A stretch of 64,000 bases of DNA, taken from Takakia lepidozioides. Taxonomy: Eukaryota > Streptophyta > Takakiopsida > Takakiales > Takakiaceae. The notes beneath the pieces were generated by a model. The model did no database searches and was not told the DNA's origin. It was given only the letters and a program-made list of their open reading frames with translations. Positions 10,633-22,047 of this stretch are shown in pieces; position 1 is the stretch's first letter, and each line of letters starts with the position of its first letter. A program made the translations under genes and the position numbers. Location of the stretch: assembly GCA_030704615.1 (NCBI GenBank), contig CM060731.1, forward strand, positions 34,162,001-34,226,000. Direction: 5' to 3'.

Positions 10633-12240
10633 ATTTGTGCTCCTGATGGTTCACAGTTGTCACTGCGCACTTGGACGCCTTTGCAGGATCTGCAGATAGA
10701 GAAATTGCTGTGTCATAGAGAGAATACGACACCCTCTCCCCCCCCCCCCCCCCCCCATCTAGCCTCAATTGAAACAAGAGGGTAGCTAACATCATTTTCC
10801 TTTCCTCTAGCTGCAGTCATTCTTGGATTATTGGAAGAGTAGCTTGTAAGAACAGATTGGCGTCATGCATCCTGCTGCCTGCTTCCCAGTACCGTTCATG
10901 AATGTTGATGTAAAACCAAGAGTGATAGACAGCGAATCTTGTAGTTTTTCTTCCTAGTGATTGAAATGAGTGTCACAATCCTAGAAAGCAGCTAATCTGT
11001 TCCTTTACACTATTTCACTTGAATGGTAATATGTTTACCAGTTGCTAGTACGTATTGGCTCAATTCACTCCCTTTCTCTCTCTATGCGTCTCCCGGGAAC
11101 TTAATTAATACGTTTTCTTTCCTTCCTCTCGTTCTGTCTCTTTCATATTTCTCTGGACTATGAAGAGCTGAACAAAACCGAATCGTAAGAAGAATGTAAG
11201 CATTTGATTTTAGTCCGCATTAGCCATAATTGAAAAACGTAGGACGCTCAGCGCATCCTCCATCGACCAATGATCGTGCACCACATTGTGAGCAATGGCC
11301 AGATCATGATAAATGATACGATTTCAAGAATTTGGGACGGGAAAACAAGAAGATGATATCTACCAAACAAAAAAGCTTGTAGTTCTCCATGAAGCACTAC
11401 ATACCATCACCGTAGAAAGACACTTAGTAATTCAGCAATTCGTCCTTCCTGCGTAACTAGATATTCAGCTCAAGGTACAAATAGCAAGCAGTCGCAATGT
11501 ACCGGGATGAGAAATATATCATACCACAATGGCCAGCTCAAGTTACACACAGCAAGCAGTCACAAAGTACCGGGCTTGAGATGAGAATACCATACCACAG
11601 CCATTGTCGTCATTTCAGTAAGCAGATACTTTCGGAAGCAATCCTCCTCACATCACATTGCTGTATTACGCAGACATTAGCTCAAAGAATAGCACAAGGA
11701 GACTCTGGAGCTCCCCTGTGTGCGTCCGTCAAGGAGCTAGTATGAAATTCAGGGGATCAAGAAAATCCGAAGGACACGGAAACTGAAAGTACAGTGCAAC
11801 CGACCAGTGTAAAGGACACACTCAACCAGAATGCAAGTGAAAGAGCAATCTGCAGCTCCCGCGAATGTGTGCGCACGCGGGAGAAGGAGAATATTAACAC
11901 CAGACAGGACGGAACGGGAGTGGACCAACACGGACCCGTGAGCTAGTCGAAAAGCCAGACAGGATGAAAAAGAAACGATATTGAAGCTTGTGTCTCCCCC
12001 TTGTCTGGAGAGGTGGCACCTTCACACTGGGATAGGATCCCTGGAATGCAACACAACGCATTAAAGTCACAGAGAAAGAGAGAGACAGCTGTTGTCATGG
12101 GATGAACGGAGCGTGCACTACTGGAGACGGGGAGAAATAAGACATCAGAGAGGCGGAGCAGCAGAGCGAGGGGGCCCGCCATAGCCGATCTTCTGGGAAG
12201 CTCCAAAACAACCAGTAAACAAACCCGCGTCTAACCCTAA
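10633..12240 (-). promoter_or_regulatory. DA1 5' region, probable UTR intron and promoter
   Basis: A plausible acceptor (tatctgcag) lies on the minus strand about 55-60 bp upstream of the ATG at 10632. This suggests that the 5' UTR is split and transcription starts further up, perhaps between 11.0 and 12.2 kb. A run of 19 C residues (10738-10756) interrupts the interval. No other coding region was recognised. The transcription start cannot be placed from sequence alone. Confidence 0.35.
10738..10756. repeat. Poly(C) tract
   Basis: Nineteen consecutive C residues. Similar tracts occur at 7079-7089 (11 C) and 54543-54558 (16 C). Length should be treated with caution because homopolymers are error-prone. 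Confidence 0.9.
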
Positions 12241-12599
12241 AGTTTCACCTGCTTCCTTTCTTTTGCACAACCTTCTCGTCTTTCTTACAAAGCTCCTCTA
12301 AGCCGTTTCGAATCTTCATCGGACGATCAAACATATACCACGTGCAGACCTGGGCGCAAGCGGCGCCCACCACTCAGATTCTGTGACAGTACAGTCGCGG
12401 TCGGGGTGCGCGCCGTCAGCCGCGCGGTTAATATTTGCGGCGTGGACGTTAAAATGGTTGGAATACACAGTCCGGGGCGTCTGACCCTCCACAGTGAACC
12501 CAATAATGGAGTGACGTGTATTATACTAGTATCTTTTTTTGTTTTTTGGTTTACAAAGGGAAACACCTGGGAGCGACAGATAGAGAGGAGAAAATAACC

Positions 12600-12760
12600 T
12601 CTCAGTAACCTCGCCGTAAGGCTTTCCAATGCGACACCGCGCAGGAAGGGGAAGACGAGAGTACCACACCCGTCAAGTAGCAGGATTTGACCCCAGGGTC
12701 ATCCGGATGGCACTCAGTGTACTTTATCAACTGAGCTACTGACTGTTGGTAGTTCTCGAG
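12600..12760 (-). repeat. tRNA-derived SINE, copy 1
   Basis: On the minus strand the head reads gtagctcagttgataaagta (A-box-like) and, about 30 bases on, ctggggtcaaatcctgc (B-box-like). The body follows: gtgtggtactctcgtcttcc, then gcggtgtcgcattgg, aaagccttacggcgaggtta and gaggttattttctcctctc. The same order is found in the copies at 12965-13205 and 13285-13475. Confidence 0.8.
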
Positions 12761-12964
12761 AGACTCCTATACCTCCGGATATGCTCCTTAATAATATGCG
12801 GTTTATAAAATCAAAAACTTCTTATTTTAAGTAAATGAGGCTTGGTGAAGAGACAGGTCCCTCATCAGTCTCCATGTAAAGCTTATGGCAATGTCAAGGT
12901 TATTTTTCGCTTGCTTAATTTTATGAACATTGTCTCCATTCCCTCCTTTTTTTTTTAAAATACA

Positions 12965-13205
12965 TTTTCTTAAAAAAGGGAAACACCTGGGAGCTACAGC
13001 TCACAAATCAGGCCCCTTAATTATAGTGAGAGGAAAAAATAACCTCTTTCAGAGTAACCTTGCCGTGAAGGCTTTTCGCATGGGACACCGCCCAAGGGAA
13101 GGGGGAGAAGAACATACCACAGCCAGCAAGGTAGCAGGATTTGACCCCAGAATCATGTGGGTGCCACTGAGTGTACTATCCAATTGAGCTACCATCTGTT
13201 GGTTT
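12965..13205 (-). repeat. tRNA-derived SINE, copy 2
   Basis: The minus-strand head is gtagctcaattggatagtac with B-box-like ctggggtcaaatcctgc. The body contains gggcggtgtcccatgcg, aaagccttcacggcaaggtt and gaggttattttttcctctc, and then cccaggtgtttccctttttt. It is the best-preserved of the three adjacent copies. Confidence 0.85.
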
Positions 13206-13284
13206 CTTTTGTAAAGAGCCACCCCTCCCAAATTTCAAGCCCCTTCAATATATGATAACTTATGTACTTCAGAAAAAAAGAAAA

Positions 13285-13475
13285 GAAAAACTTAATGAGA
13301 GGAGAAAATAACCTCTTCCAAATTAGCCACGCCCCCAGGCGCCAAGCTCAAGGGACACCGCCCAAGGGAAGGGGAGGAGAAGATAATACGATAATACCAC
13401 ACCGGACAAGGCAGTCAAATTTGAACCCGGAATCACTTGGGTGGTACTCAGTGCTCTATCCAATGAGCCTTCTTT
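13285..13475 (-). repeat. tRNA-derived SINE, copy 3
   Basis: The minus-strand head reads ggctcattggatagagcact with a closer-to-consensus B box, ccgggttcaaatttg. The body has gggcggtgtcccttgag and gaggttattttctcctctca. All three copies share one orientation within 900 bp. Confidence 0.75.
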
Positions 13476-13499
13476 TTCCTTAAAGAAAACAAAACAACG

Positions 13500-15000
13500 A
13501 TATGTTTTCTTTTTCTTTCTCTTTTTTAGAGAACAGGGGTGAAGCTTAAGTAGAAATCTAATAATTTTGTTTCAAACCTATTATATTATATTATTATTTT
13601 AAATTAAGTTTTTAGATTTTGTTTTTTCAAAACCCCCTCAAATCAAAGCAGCTGCCAGGGATCTGCCCGAACAAACCATAGTTGGAGTAAGTCAGGCTCC
13701 ATGAAACCCTATCCCTGTGTGTAAGGGGCTATGAAAATCAACCGGGCAGGAACTTTACCTGTCTTATGGAGAAGGCAAACTCTGCCCGGGCAAAAGCTGG
13801 AATATGATGTTCAACCTATTCCTAGGGAAACAATGGAATCTGTCGAATGGGGTTCTCCGAGCAGGAAGGCACTAAACTCTAAGGAAATTTTACAAAGGAA
13901 ATTTTCAGCCAGCCCAGAACGGAACAATGCCGGTTGGCCACCCTAACACGACAGGATTCACAAAAGATAATTGCCCGCACCGTCCCTATTGAGAGCTCCG
14001 TTGGATGGTGAGAAATGGCATGTGGGGGACATGTGCGTTTGACGTGGACGAATGGATTTACACACCGAAGTTTTCCGGAGCTGGTCTCCCGCTCCGTGCC
14101 TCAGGGCGAGAGTGGACATTTTGTAGCTTAGCCCACCATGACCCGGACCGACCCTATATCTCAAGGTAGACCTAGCTTTGAACGGGCCTTACACCGGCCA
14201 TCATGGTGGATAAGGGCAGGCATGCCCTGAGGGCAACCCGCCTCCGAACCCACCATGCGTGAGCAGGCATGCGCCAAAGCATAATGGATTGCACTTACCA
14301 GCTTCCGAGTTAGCATATATACACAGTATGTAGAAATGTCTACTTCCCCGTAATGCATGACTAATCAGCCATTCTAGGGCAAATGGCTACAAATTTTGAG
14401 TGGCTCCGGAGGGAGTGCGGAATGATGCAAGCAATGCGAACGATCATCGTGCAGAGGTAGGTGGTGAGCGGGGTGGGAGCGTCACGATAAACTACCTCGT
14501 GGAAACTTGCCCGGACTGAAGTGGACTGAAATGGAAGTGTACATTGCGGTGACATCAGCCAATTTGCCCACCGTCCCTTTGTCGGAGTGGACTCTGTCTT
14601 AGGGCCGGATAAGAGCTGCTTCTGTACATGTTCTTATCAGCACTTGCCTTCTGGCTCGCAAAAAGAATCTTTGGGGAGTGAGGATGGTAGTTTTTACAGC
14701 ATTGTTTTTAGCGGCAGGAGTCTGTGACTTATGCGAGAGGACAGGTTGCCGTGGACGGGAAAATGATTTCATGCATTCATTGAGGCATCGTCCAATCATG
14801 CGTGGCCTGGCTTGAATGGGAAAGTGTGCGAACGGATGTCGTGCAGCCTGAAAACACGTCTGCGACGGAACGGTGGGCCTGTGGAGGCACATGGTTGCAG
14901 GCTGAGTGTCTTCCAGTGTGCAGATAGTTGTCGAGTTTGTGGAGTAAAATATGGCATGGCAATGGAATGATAGGCCTATCAAACAAGCTCTAATTTAGGC
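13500..15000. other. Intergenic, no gene recognised
   Basis: Mixed composition. Open frames up to about 127 codons (14599-14982, minus) have no motif, no splice context and are overlapped by equally long frames on the same strand. I see no coding evidence that convinces. Confidence 0.4.
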
Positions 15001-18000
15001 TCATTTTGAGTTCGTAGTCAGTTCTTTCTACAGATAATACTACTTTTCTTTAAGTTGCAACAAGTTGCAGGACGATATATGAGATAGGGGGCATGTATCA
15101 TAGGCTCTAGAGTCAGCTAGTTTTTTTGCTGTTGGGAAATTTAGGAGGCAGTGCAATTTTCAGTATAGATTTTTTATTTTTTCTTTTGTTGTTGTTCATT
15201 AAATTATGTGTGATGATGAACTGGGACCATACATCTATATATATGTAAGTGGTGGAGGTCTACAAGTTGCTCTACATTCTCATTGATATGCTTGTTTTGT
15301 GAATTAGTGCCATAAAGCGCATCCCCTAGAAGGGGGCAAAATGCAAACAACTTGTCCGCGTAGAACAAAATTGAAAATGTTATAGTGCACGCAATGTCCA
15401 AACTTGTACTCGGTGATTGTTGAAATTATTAGTTGAATATTGTGACTTATCGACGATCATCATAATTAAATCAATACAATTTTTATTTTTATTTTTAGAA
15501 ATGAATTACCTTGCAACTCCCCCCCTCCTGAGATTAATTGGAAGCACATTCGTGACGTTCACACTCTCACTTGCATTTCAAGGATTAGGTGTCATGCATC
15601 AACCTGTCTACACTCCATTCTTTGGATTTGTTTCCCACACTGACAGTTTCTTGTTTATTCACAATTAAGGCCCTTGGCTTCTATCTATGCCTTCGGTTTG
15701 ATTTTGGTGAGGTGGCTCCGGCCCCTAGCATTGTTATGTGCATGTACTTATGGCTTATAGGGCTTTTCTTTTTTCTTCTATTCTTTAAGGTTACTGGGAT
15801 CATACAATCATACCGTTTTTTTTTTTCCAATATTTAAAAACAAATCCCAACAAATCTTTTGAGGTTATTTTTTCCTCATTTTATAAATAAAATTCTCATG
15901 GCCTCTAACCCCTGTTGACCAAAAATAAAATAAAATAAAAAAATAAAATCCCAATACTATTATAAACTAGCAATTTTTTTGCATTAGCATCAAATGAATC
16001 TTTTATCTCCGCTATCATTAAAAAAAAATGGTAATATATAATTTTGAGCCTTTTCAACTTGGCACTTCATATGTGCATCATTCAATGCTCATTTTGAGTT
16101 TTTGGACTCTTAGGAAGGTTGACTCTTACCGGAGGAAGCATAACTAGTTATGTTGTCATTTCACCTCAAGGGCTATTGCACCTATCATTTGGAAAGTTCT
16201 GAAATAAAAATCCATGACATTGATGGTGCTAATGAAGTTTAAAGTGCACATCCAAATCCAGTTTATATGGAGATCCTATTAGATACCCCACTTTCATATT
16301 TATCAAACTCAAATGAGAGACAAATAATAAAATTTTCAAATGTTTGACAGATCTACGAGGTGGTAATTATGACTATCTACATTATTTTGGGCCACTGTCC
16401 CCTGTTCACTATATATATATATATATATATTTGGAGCTGATTTTTTTGGCATCACTTACATTTCTTAAAGAATGATGCTAAAGAATTTGTGTTAGTTTTC
16501 ACCAATTATATACCCACAATGTGAAATATTATAATATAGGTTATCTCCAACGATCCATTATCTAGATCATCATTCACCAATATAATAGGTAAGATGATGA
16601 ATTAATCTTTAAATAAATGATTTTGCTTGAAATCTTTCCGATTGACTCTATGAGAGCATAGAATTGGTAATACTTCAAGATAAATCTAAATTTGTTTGAC
16701 AATACTATGCATAGTTAATATCATGTCATACCTTAATCCTAAGTATTTTACATGAGTTTTGTACTCGCCTATGATGACACAAGTACTTTATTAACCTGTA
16801 AGTTATTAGCAAGGCTCACTCATCCTTGAAAAATGCTTTCAAACTCTCGAATAAAGTCTAATGTTTGACTCGACGTGATCACAATTTGAATGATGAATGT
16901 AATTCTTTTTATGACCGTATACCTTGTGTGCAAGTTTTCTGACTGTGTTTAGATTCGATTGAAAACCTCTTTTGTGACGTGACATTGGTAACTCCCATCT
17001 TGAGCACATTCACAACACACTACACTCAAACCATTTGCAAGCTGATTTGTTTTCTCTTGGTTTACTGTGTAGTAGACCATCCCTTTACAATTGGTCGTTT
17101 TTCTTTAGCTTGGTTAATGCTTGGTAATCTAGTATGTGTAGATGTCTGACTTTTCTGGCCCCTTGATACCCCACATACCCCAGGGGTACCCCCTAGGGTT
17201 CCTAGTGGTTGATGTCATTCCACCTTAAACTTTTGGGTTTGGAATGTTGCAAAATATTCAGATTTCTTTGGTTTGAAGTCTTGTAGTAGTCTATATTTCA
17301 AAATACGACAGAAATTAATTATCCACCTCCTCTTTATTGGCCAAATTCACCATACATTTTCTCGCTGATCTAAAGCACTCCATGTCGCTCAATGCATTAT
17401 GTAAACTTGACATGCCTATCATGAATTAATTGACTACTCTTGGCAATGGAATGTTCACGTGCTGCAATCTTTTTCTAGTCCATGAGGAAAATATGTCTGG
17501 TGATGGGCCGCCTGTATACGGGAAATCCCTTAACTCGTGTCACCTTCGATAATATCGTCTGTATTTATGTGGAATTTGCTCCAAATCTCAACTTGCTACA
17601 AACCTCTCATCAACCCCAATTTCAGCAACCTAATTATTCAATTTCACCGTCTTGACATAGGAAGTTGCTAGAGAGACTTGTGATAGTTTGAAGAAAATGG
17701 TTCATTGTCAAGTTATGGATGTTCCATGACACAGTAAAAACGATCGTGCGGGTTTCGAAATTGTCTGGATTTGGGCAAAAAAGGAGAGAGGGAGAGGCTC
17801 CAATGGAGCATGCATATTTTAGAGAGGATGATTGCGTTGTGGTTTGACAAATTAAAAGTGTGTCAACTTGATGTCCACTATGTCATCACCGTTTATCCTA
17901 ATTGTTATATCAGACGTTTGCATAACAACGTCTCGTGCCCACCTCTCCTGTGGTGAAGCACTATCAAGAACATATGAGGGGATGGATGTTCAAGTCCAAT

Positions 18001-18900
18001 CACGTGGAGATTATAGTGTACAAACTCGTGACCACAAATGGTAGCACAAGCTGTACTACCATTCTGTTGACACCAATTTCGTGAATGACTACACACTATA
18101 CCAACAAATTATAGTAGCAAGAGGTCGCACCCCTATCACATTGCTTTTCAATTTAGAGGTGGCTAATGGTTTGATTCGTGGGCGAGTTGGTCCCACATAT
18201 TACATAAACAATCATGCCATGGGTGCGTATAGTGAATCCCGAGGCACTCCACCTATCTATGAAAAAGTAGTTGGAGAAGGAAGTGTGTGGTGCAAGGCAG
18301 AGGTACTTATGCTTTGTGTATGGAGATGTCCCCCTTTGCTTGGGGACATGCTTTGTGAAGCATCATGGTGGAGGCTGATCTATGTGAGCTCCAGTTGATT
18401 GACTAATGTGTTTTGTTTGCTGTTGCAAAGATGAGGTAGCTGTTGAAAAGAAGGGAGGGATACCCTCTTTTTAATTCCCTTCGTCGCTTGTGATGTTGTG
18501 TTTATCTTTAAATAATGTGGTTTACTTAACTGTTAGTTAGTTGCTCCATGCTATTGTTGGCTTTGAAGAGGTTATATTAAAGGGTCATAAGCTAGTGAGT
18601 CGCTTGGACAGATTTGGGATTGGATAGAGAGTCGCTTGGATAGAAATCGTATGACTAGAAGACAAGGGGTCACTGGGATTGTGACTGCTGATAAGTCCAA
18701 TGTTTTGGGCTAATATGCATGAGTTGTTGATGTGGTCTGTTAGTGGGAACTTGAGCATATGACAAAATTTTTACATTTGTATGTAGTTTGATACATTTAA
18801 GAAGACAAGTCTTGAACAACAATATGTGTTTGAATCGAAAGGTAGTTCATAATTTGCATGGTAGGGTTTAGCACTTTTTAGTTTGTTAGCTACACTGAAA
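15000..18900. other. AT-rich gene-free region
   Basis: Composition falls well below that of the flanks, with many A and T runs and only short open frames. An (AT)n microsatellite lies at 16410-16430. The frame 18081-18398 (plus, 105 codons) is the longest and shows nothing recognisable. It could be old, decayed repeat sequence. Confidence 0.45.
16410..16430. repeat. (AT)n microsatellite
   Basis: Uninterrupted alternating AT for about 20 bases. Confidence 0.9.
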
Positions 18901-19099
18901 CAACTGGTGTTCAGAATGAGTGTAGTCCCTATCCAAGTGGGTATATAGACAAGGGGGAAGACTAGCTCCCCCCTTCTATATAGGTATGGACTGTCAAAGG
19001 GGCAGTATAGTGGGTTAAAATCTCACTATGCATTTCAGCGTGTAGGCCATGTTGGTGAAATGGAGAGATAAAGATAAAGATAAGATAAAGTATCTTTAA

Positions 19100-19245
19100 C
19101 GTCCAGTGAATTTACAGAGCCTACTACCCAACACAGACGGTTTGAAGGCACATGTTGAAGGATTGAACCCAAGATCACCTAGGTTATGCACACGCAAGGC
19201 ACAAACACCCGACCACTGGGCTACATGCTCATGTGAGCATAGGCT
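19100..19245 (-). repeat. tRNA-like SINE head, second family
   Basis: The minus strand has tgtagcccagtggtcgggtg (A-box-like) and, about 40 bases on, gatcttgggttcaatcc (B-box-like). The body then diverges from the 12.6-13.5 kb family. It is flanked on the plus-strand left side by a gataaagataagataaag run at 19070-19090, which could be the 3' tail simple repeat of a SINE. Confidence 0.5.
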
Positions 19246-19416
19246 CACCGCTCACGATCTAGTATCCCTTTACCTGCTCAAGTGCACAGAAGAGAGTTCA
19301 ATTGCAGAATCACGGGGTGCCCTCCGGGCATCCACCAGCTTTTTATAGGGCGCACCCTCGGAAGGGGGCAGTAGCCACAAGGTGAAGTGGCTCTTAGTTA
19401 CGCTGGTTTCGGTCGG

Positions 19417-19421
<5 letters not shown>

Positions 19422-19456
<35 letters not shown>
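19422..19456. repeat. (CT)n microsatellite
   Basis: About 35 bases of alternating CT, followed by ctttctttcag. Confidence 0.95.
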
Positions 19457-19462
<6 letters not shown>

Positions 19463-19512
19463 CAGCTTGTCGATATCACCTAGGAGGGCAGTTCTGACCA
19501 CCTGCAATGATA

Positions 19513-20010
19513 TCAAGCAGCAGAGAGGAATCCGCAGCTTGCCGGGTAGACCATGCCTCCTGGGACCTTGCCAATGTTGTTGTGAGTTGCCTCCAACATC
19601 TTGGCAGCGGCCAACTTCATATCTGCTGCAGGGGGGTTCTCCGGAAGCCCACCAGGACCACCAGATCCAGCCTGTATGCTCCGGGTTTGGGGCTTGGGGA
19701 TCTCCGGGAGGATGTCATCCTGGTCAGAAAGGTCCATCTCCTCCTCCTCATCTCTGACATGCACCGCCGGAAGCTCGTCATGGCCTTGCATTGTGGCAAG
19801 TGCGTCTTCCCCTCCACCTGCCCCATACCGTGGTGTGTGTGGTGTTTTCTCCCCTCCCTCAGTCCCCAACCTATGAGAAATTGCACCTTCTGCTCCCCGG
19901 TGCGATGGTGTAATCGGCAACGTTGCAGTTGATGTCTTAGTCGCTCTGTCTGGTGTCTTAGGGGGTGCAGGTGTCTTTGTGCCTCTCTCGTTTGTCAATG
20001 TATGTGACAC
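19513..20010 (-). CDS. Orphan ORF, 165 codons, low-complexity acidic
   Basis: The predicted protein is rich in P, T, G, E and D, with segments TPAPPKTPDRATKTS, RDEEEEMDLSDQDD and AGSGGPGGLPENPP. It is open for its whole length and has an ATG start. No known domain is visible. The content resembles the N-terminal part of retroelement ORF1 or gag proteins more than a cellular gene, but this is only an impression. Overlapping frames on the plus strand are shorter. It sits between a (CT)n tract and a gene-poor region, with no partner genes. Confidence 0.3.
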   Translation of the reverse strand: MSHTLTNERGTKTPAPPKTPDRATKTSTATLPITPSHRGAEGAISHRLGTEGGEKTPHTPRYGAGGGEDALATMQGHDELPAVHVRDEEEEMDLSDQDDILPEIPKPQTRSIQAGSGGPGGLPENPPAADMKLAAAKMLEATHNNIGKVPGGMVYPASCGFLSAA

Positions 20011-21120
20011 TGCCTTTTCACTGGCCTTTTCTCTTTCTTCTTTCTTTACACCAAGAACATGTTGTGTATATGCTTTTAAATGACAATTTCATACCCCTTC
20101 TCATTTTACCAAATGCTAACTGCTGTAATGAGCTCCAATTTCTGTAATCCTAGGCTTGTTGGAACAAGGCTGTCGTGGGGATCAATTGTTGCCTGCAGTG
20201 TTCCCAACCAATGTCATCCCCAAATGCAAAAATCCACAAAATCCAATTTTTTTTTCAAATTTTCTTTTGAAAATCCCCAAAATGGGGCCCATATACAATG
20301 GTGGGGTTTTTGCTTGACAAGTCCGATTGGCCAGAAATTAGGCCAGTGGTAGCTGGCTCCATATTGTCCGGTCAAAATTTCAAGATTCAGGTTTTTCCAG
20401 AGATTACAAGGTTTTTATTGGGCGGTGGTTTTTTGAGAGGGAAAGGCAGTAGAAAAATCCAGCACGATGGATTAGACACATGTGGTAGTACTAGTGTGGT
20501 TTAGGTTTCCCAATGCCATGGTACACAGGCTTTCAGAACATTATATCGATACAGCCATGTGCAATTTGGTGCTCTTTCACTGTTGCAGCTTTCCTACTGT
20601 GCAATATGCCCATCATCTCTCCTGGTTACATGCTTCATCTGCTCCTTGTTGTATCTGGCACATTTCTGGCCTGTTTCTGTTTCCAAAGGGAGTATTGTGA
20701 TTGGTTAAGAAATGCTCTTTACTAGGTGTTCAATAAACATCGACAGAGTGCCTGGGCAGAATATTGGAGCACCTTATCGTATTATATACTTGTGACATAG
20801 TATACCATGATTCAAAACTATCACCATTTGTTGGCTCTCTTCTAGAGAGAGACTAGGCATCATGTGGTAGTCAATGACGAAAATGTGGTCAAAGGACCTT
20901 ACACCTTGTCAAGGCACCGACTGGTGTGTTGTGCTGAGTCGTGCTCCCTAGTCTTACCTTCCTCTTATGTTTTGCCAAAGCAAGAGAGCCCATTGCTGTT
21001 TGAGGTGTGTTTTTAGCTTGGTCTTTTTCTCTTAATGCAACTGTCTTATGGGTACATTCCTAATGAAATTGATATATCTCAGTACAACCCATTTAGGAGG
21101 GAGGTCCTCACAACCGCATT
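20010..21120. other. Gene-free interval
   Basis: No coding region is supported on either strand. The only structure is the poly(T) stretch near 20248. Confidence 0.35.
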
Positions 21121-21124
21121 GTCT

Positions 21125-21205
21125 ATTCCCTTTTATTCTGCCCAAACTGGATGCGGGGTCTATGGCCACAAGGCTTCGGCAAATGTTGTCTTATGAGTAC
21201 ATTCT
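21125..21205 (+). repeat. LINE 3' tail fragment
   Basis: The sequence cttttattctgcccaaactgg, gcggggtctatggccacaagg, cttcggcaaatgttgtctta and tgagtaca matches the end of the LINE copy at 24960-25045. That copy encodes PAQTGRGVNGHKATANNVL and a stop. Only the 3' end is retained, as is common for 5'-truncated non-LTR insertions. Confidence 0.75.
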
Positions 21206-22047
21206 CGAAGCAATGAGGGGCCTTGTCTCCTTTTCTTGTTTAAAACAGAAAACCGAGTTGCACAACAGAGAAAACATTCTAGCAGTAACTGCTACCTACT
21301 CTCTCGGAGCCCTGGCATACTTGATTTGTCTGAGTTCTTGTGATATTTAGAGATTACCATCTAATTTACTAGGTTATGTACTTCACACGTACCATTTATG
21401 GGGCTACCTTCGTCCCTGACTGTGGGAGATAGCCACCCATAGAAACAAAGATACATTCCACAAGCTCTGGAAGGAATCCATCTGCAATTAAAGTGGAGTT
21501 CATAGAAGCCTGCACAGTAATCCAGCATTTCTTGTTCATTGACACATAAATAATTATCATTTATTGCATAGAAAATTGCCATCTGATGTCGTTAGTGCTG
21601 TGGCAAATCCTCCATTCGTAGAAAATTTCATGGGTATGCAAGCCATAGACAGGCAAAGAATGGTGCCAGGGAGTGGGCTGTGGCTGTACTTGGCTGTCCA
21701 TTTTTCATAAGGGCCACTGTCTCCTGTTGCAAGACAGGAATTTTTAGGCAGCTTCTTATAGTCCCACAGATTGTTATCGCCTTGGAGATTTGGAAGGCCA
21801 GAGGTACTGATGTTTGAGACAGTCCCTCACCCACCTGTAGGTGGAGCAGGTAGCATAGTCTCCCATATATGTGTGAATGGATATCAATCCGTGATCAACA
21901 GTGTGATCACAATCACTGGGCTATTGGTTGTAACCTTCGAAGTCGGATAGGCAGGCAGAGTAGATGAGTTTTGATAAATGTGTTTCTTACAAAGAATATA
22001 TCAAAGCCAAGTCAGAGAGGTGGATGAACATACCGGAGAGTTCCTTG

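Noticed and set aside
14599-14982. 127-codon minus ORF
   Set aside because: It overlaps another same-strand frame, has no recognisable domain and sits in gene-poor DNA.
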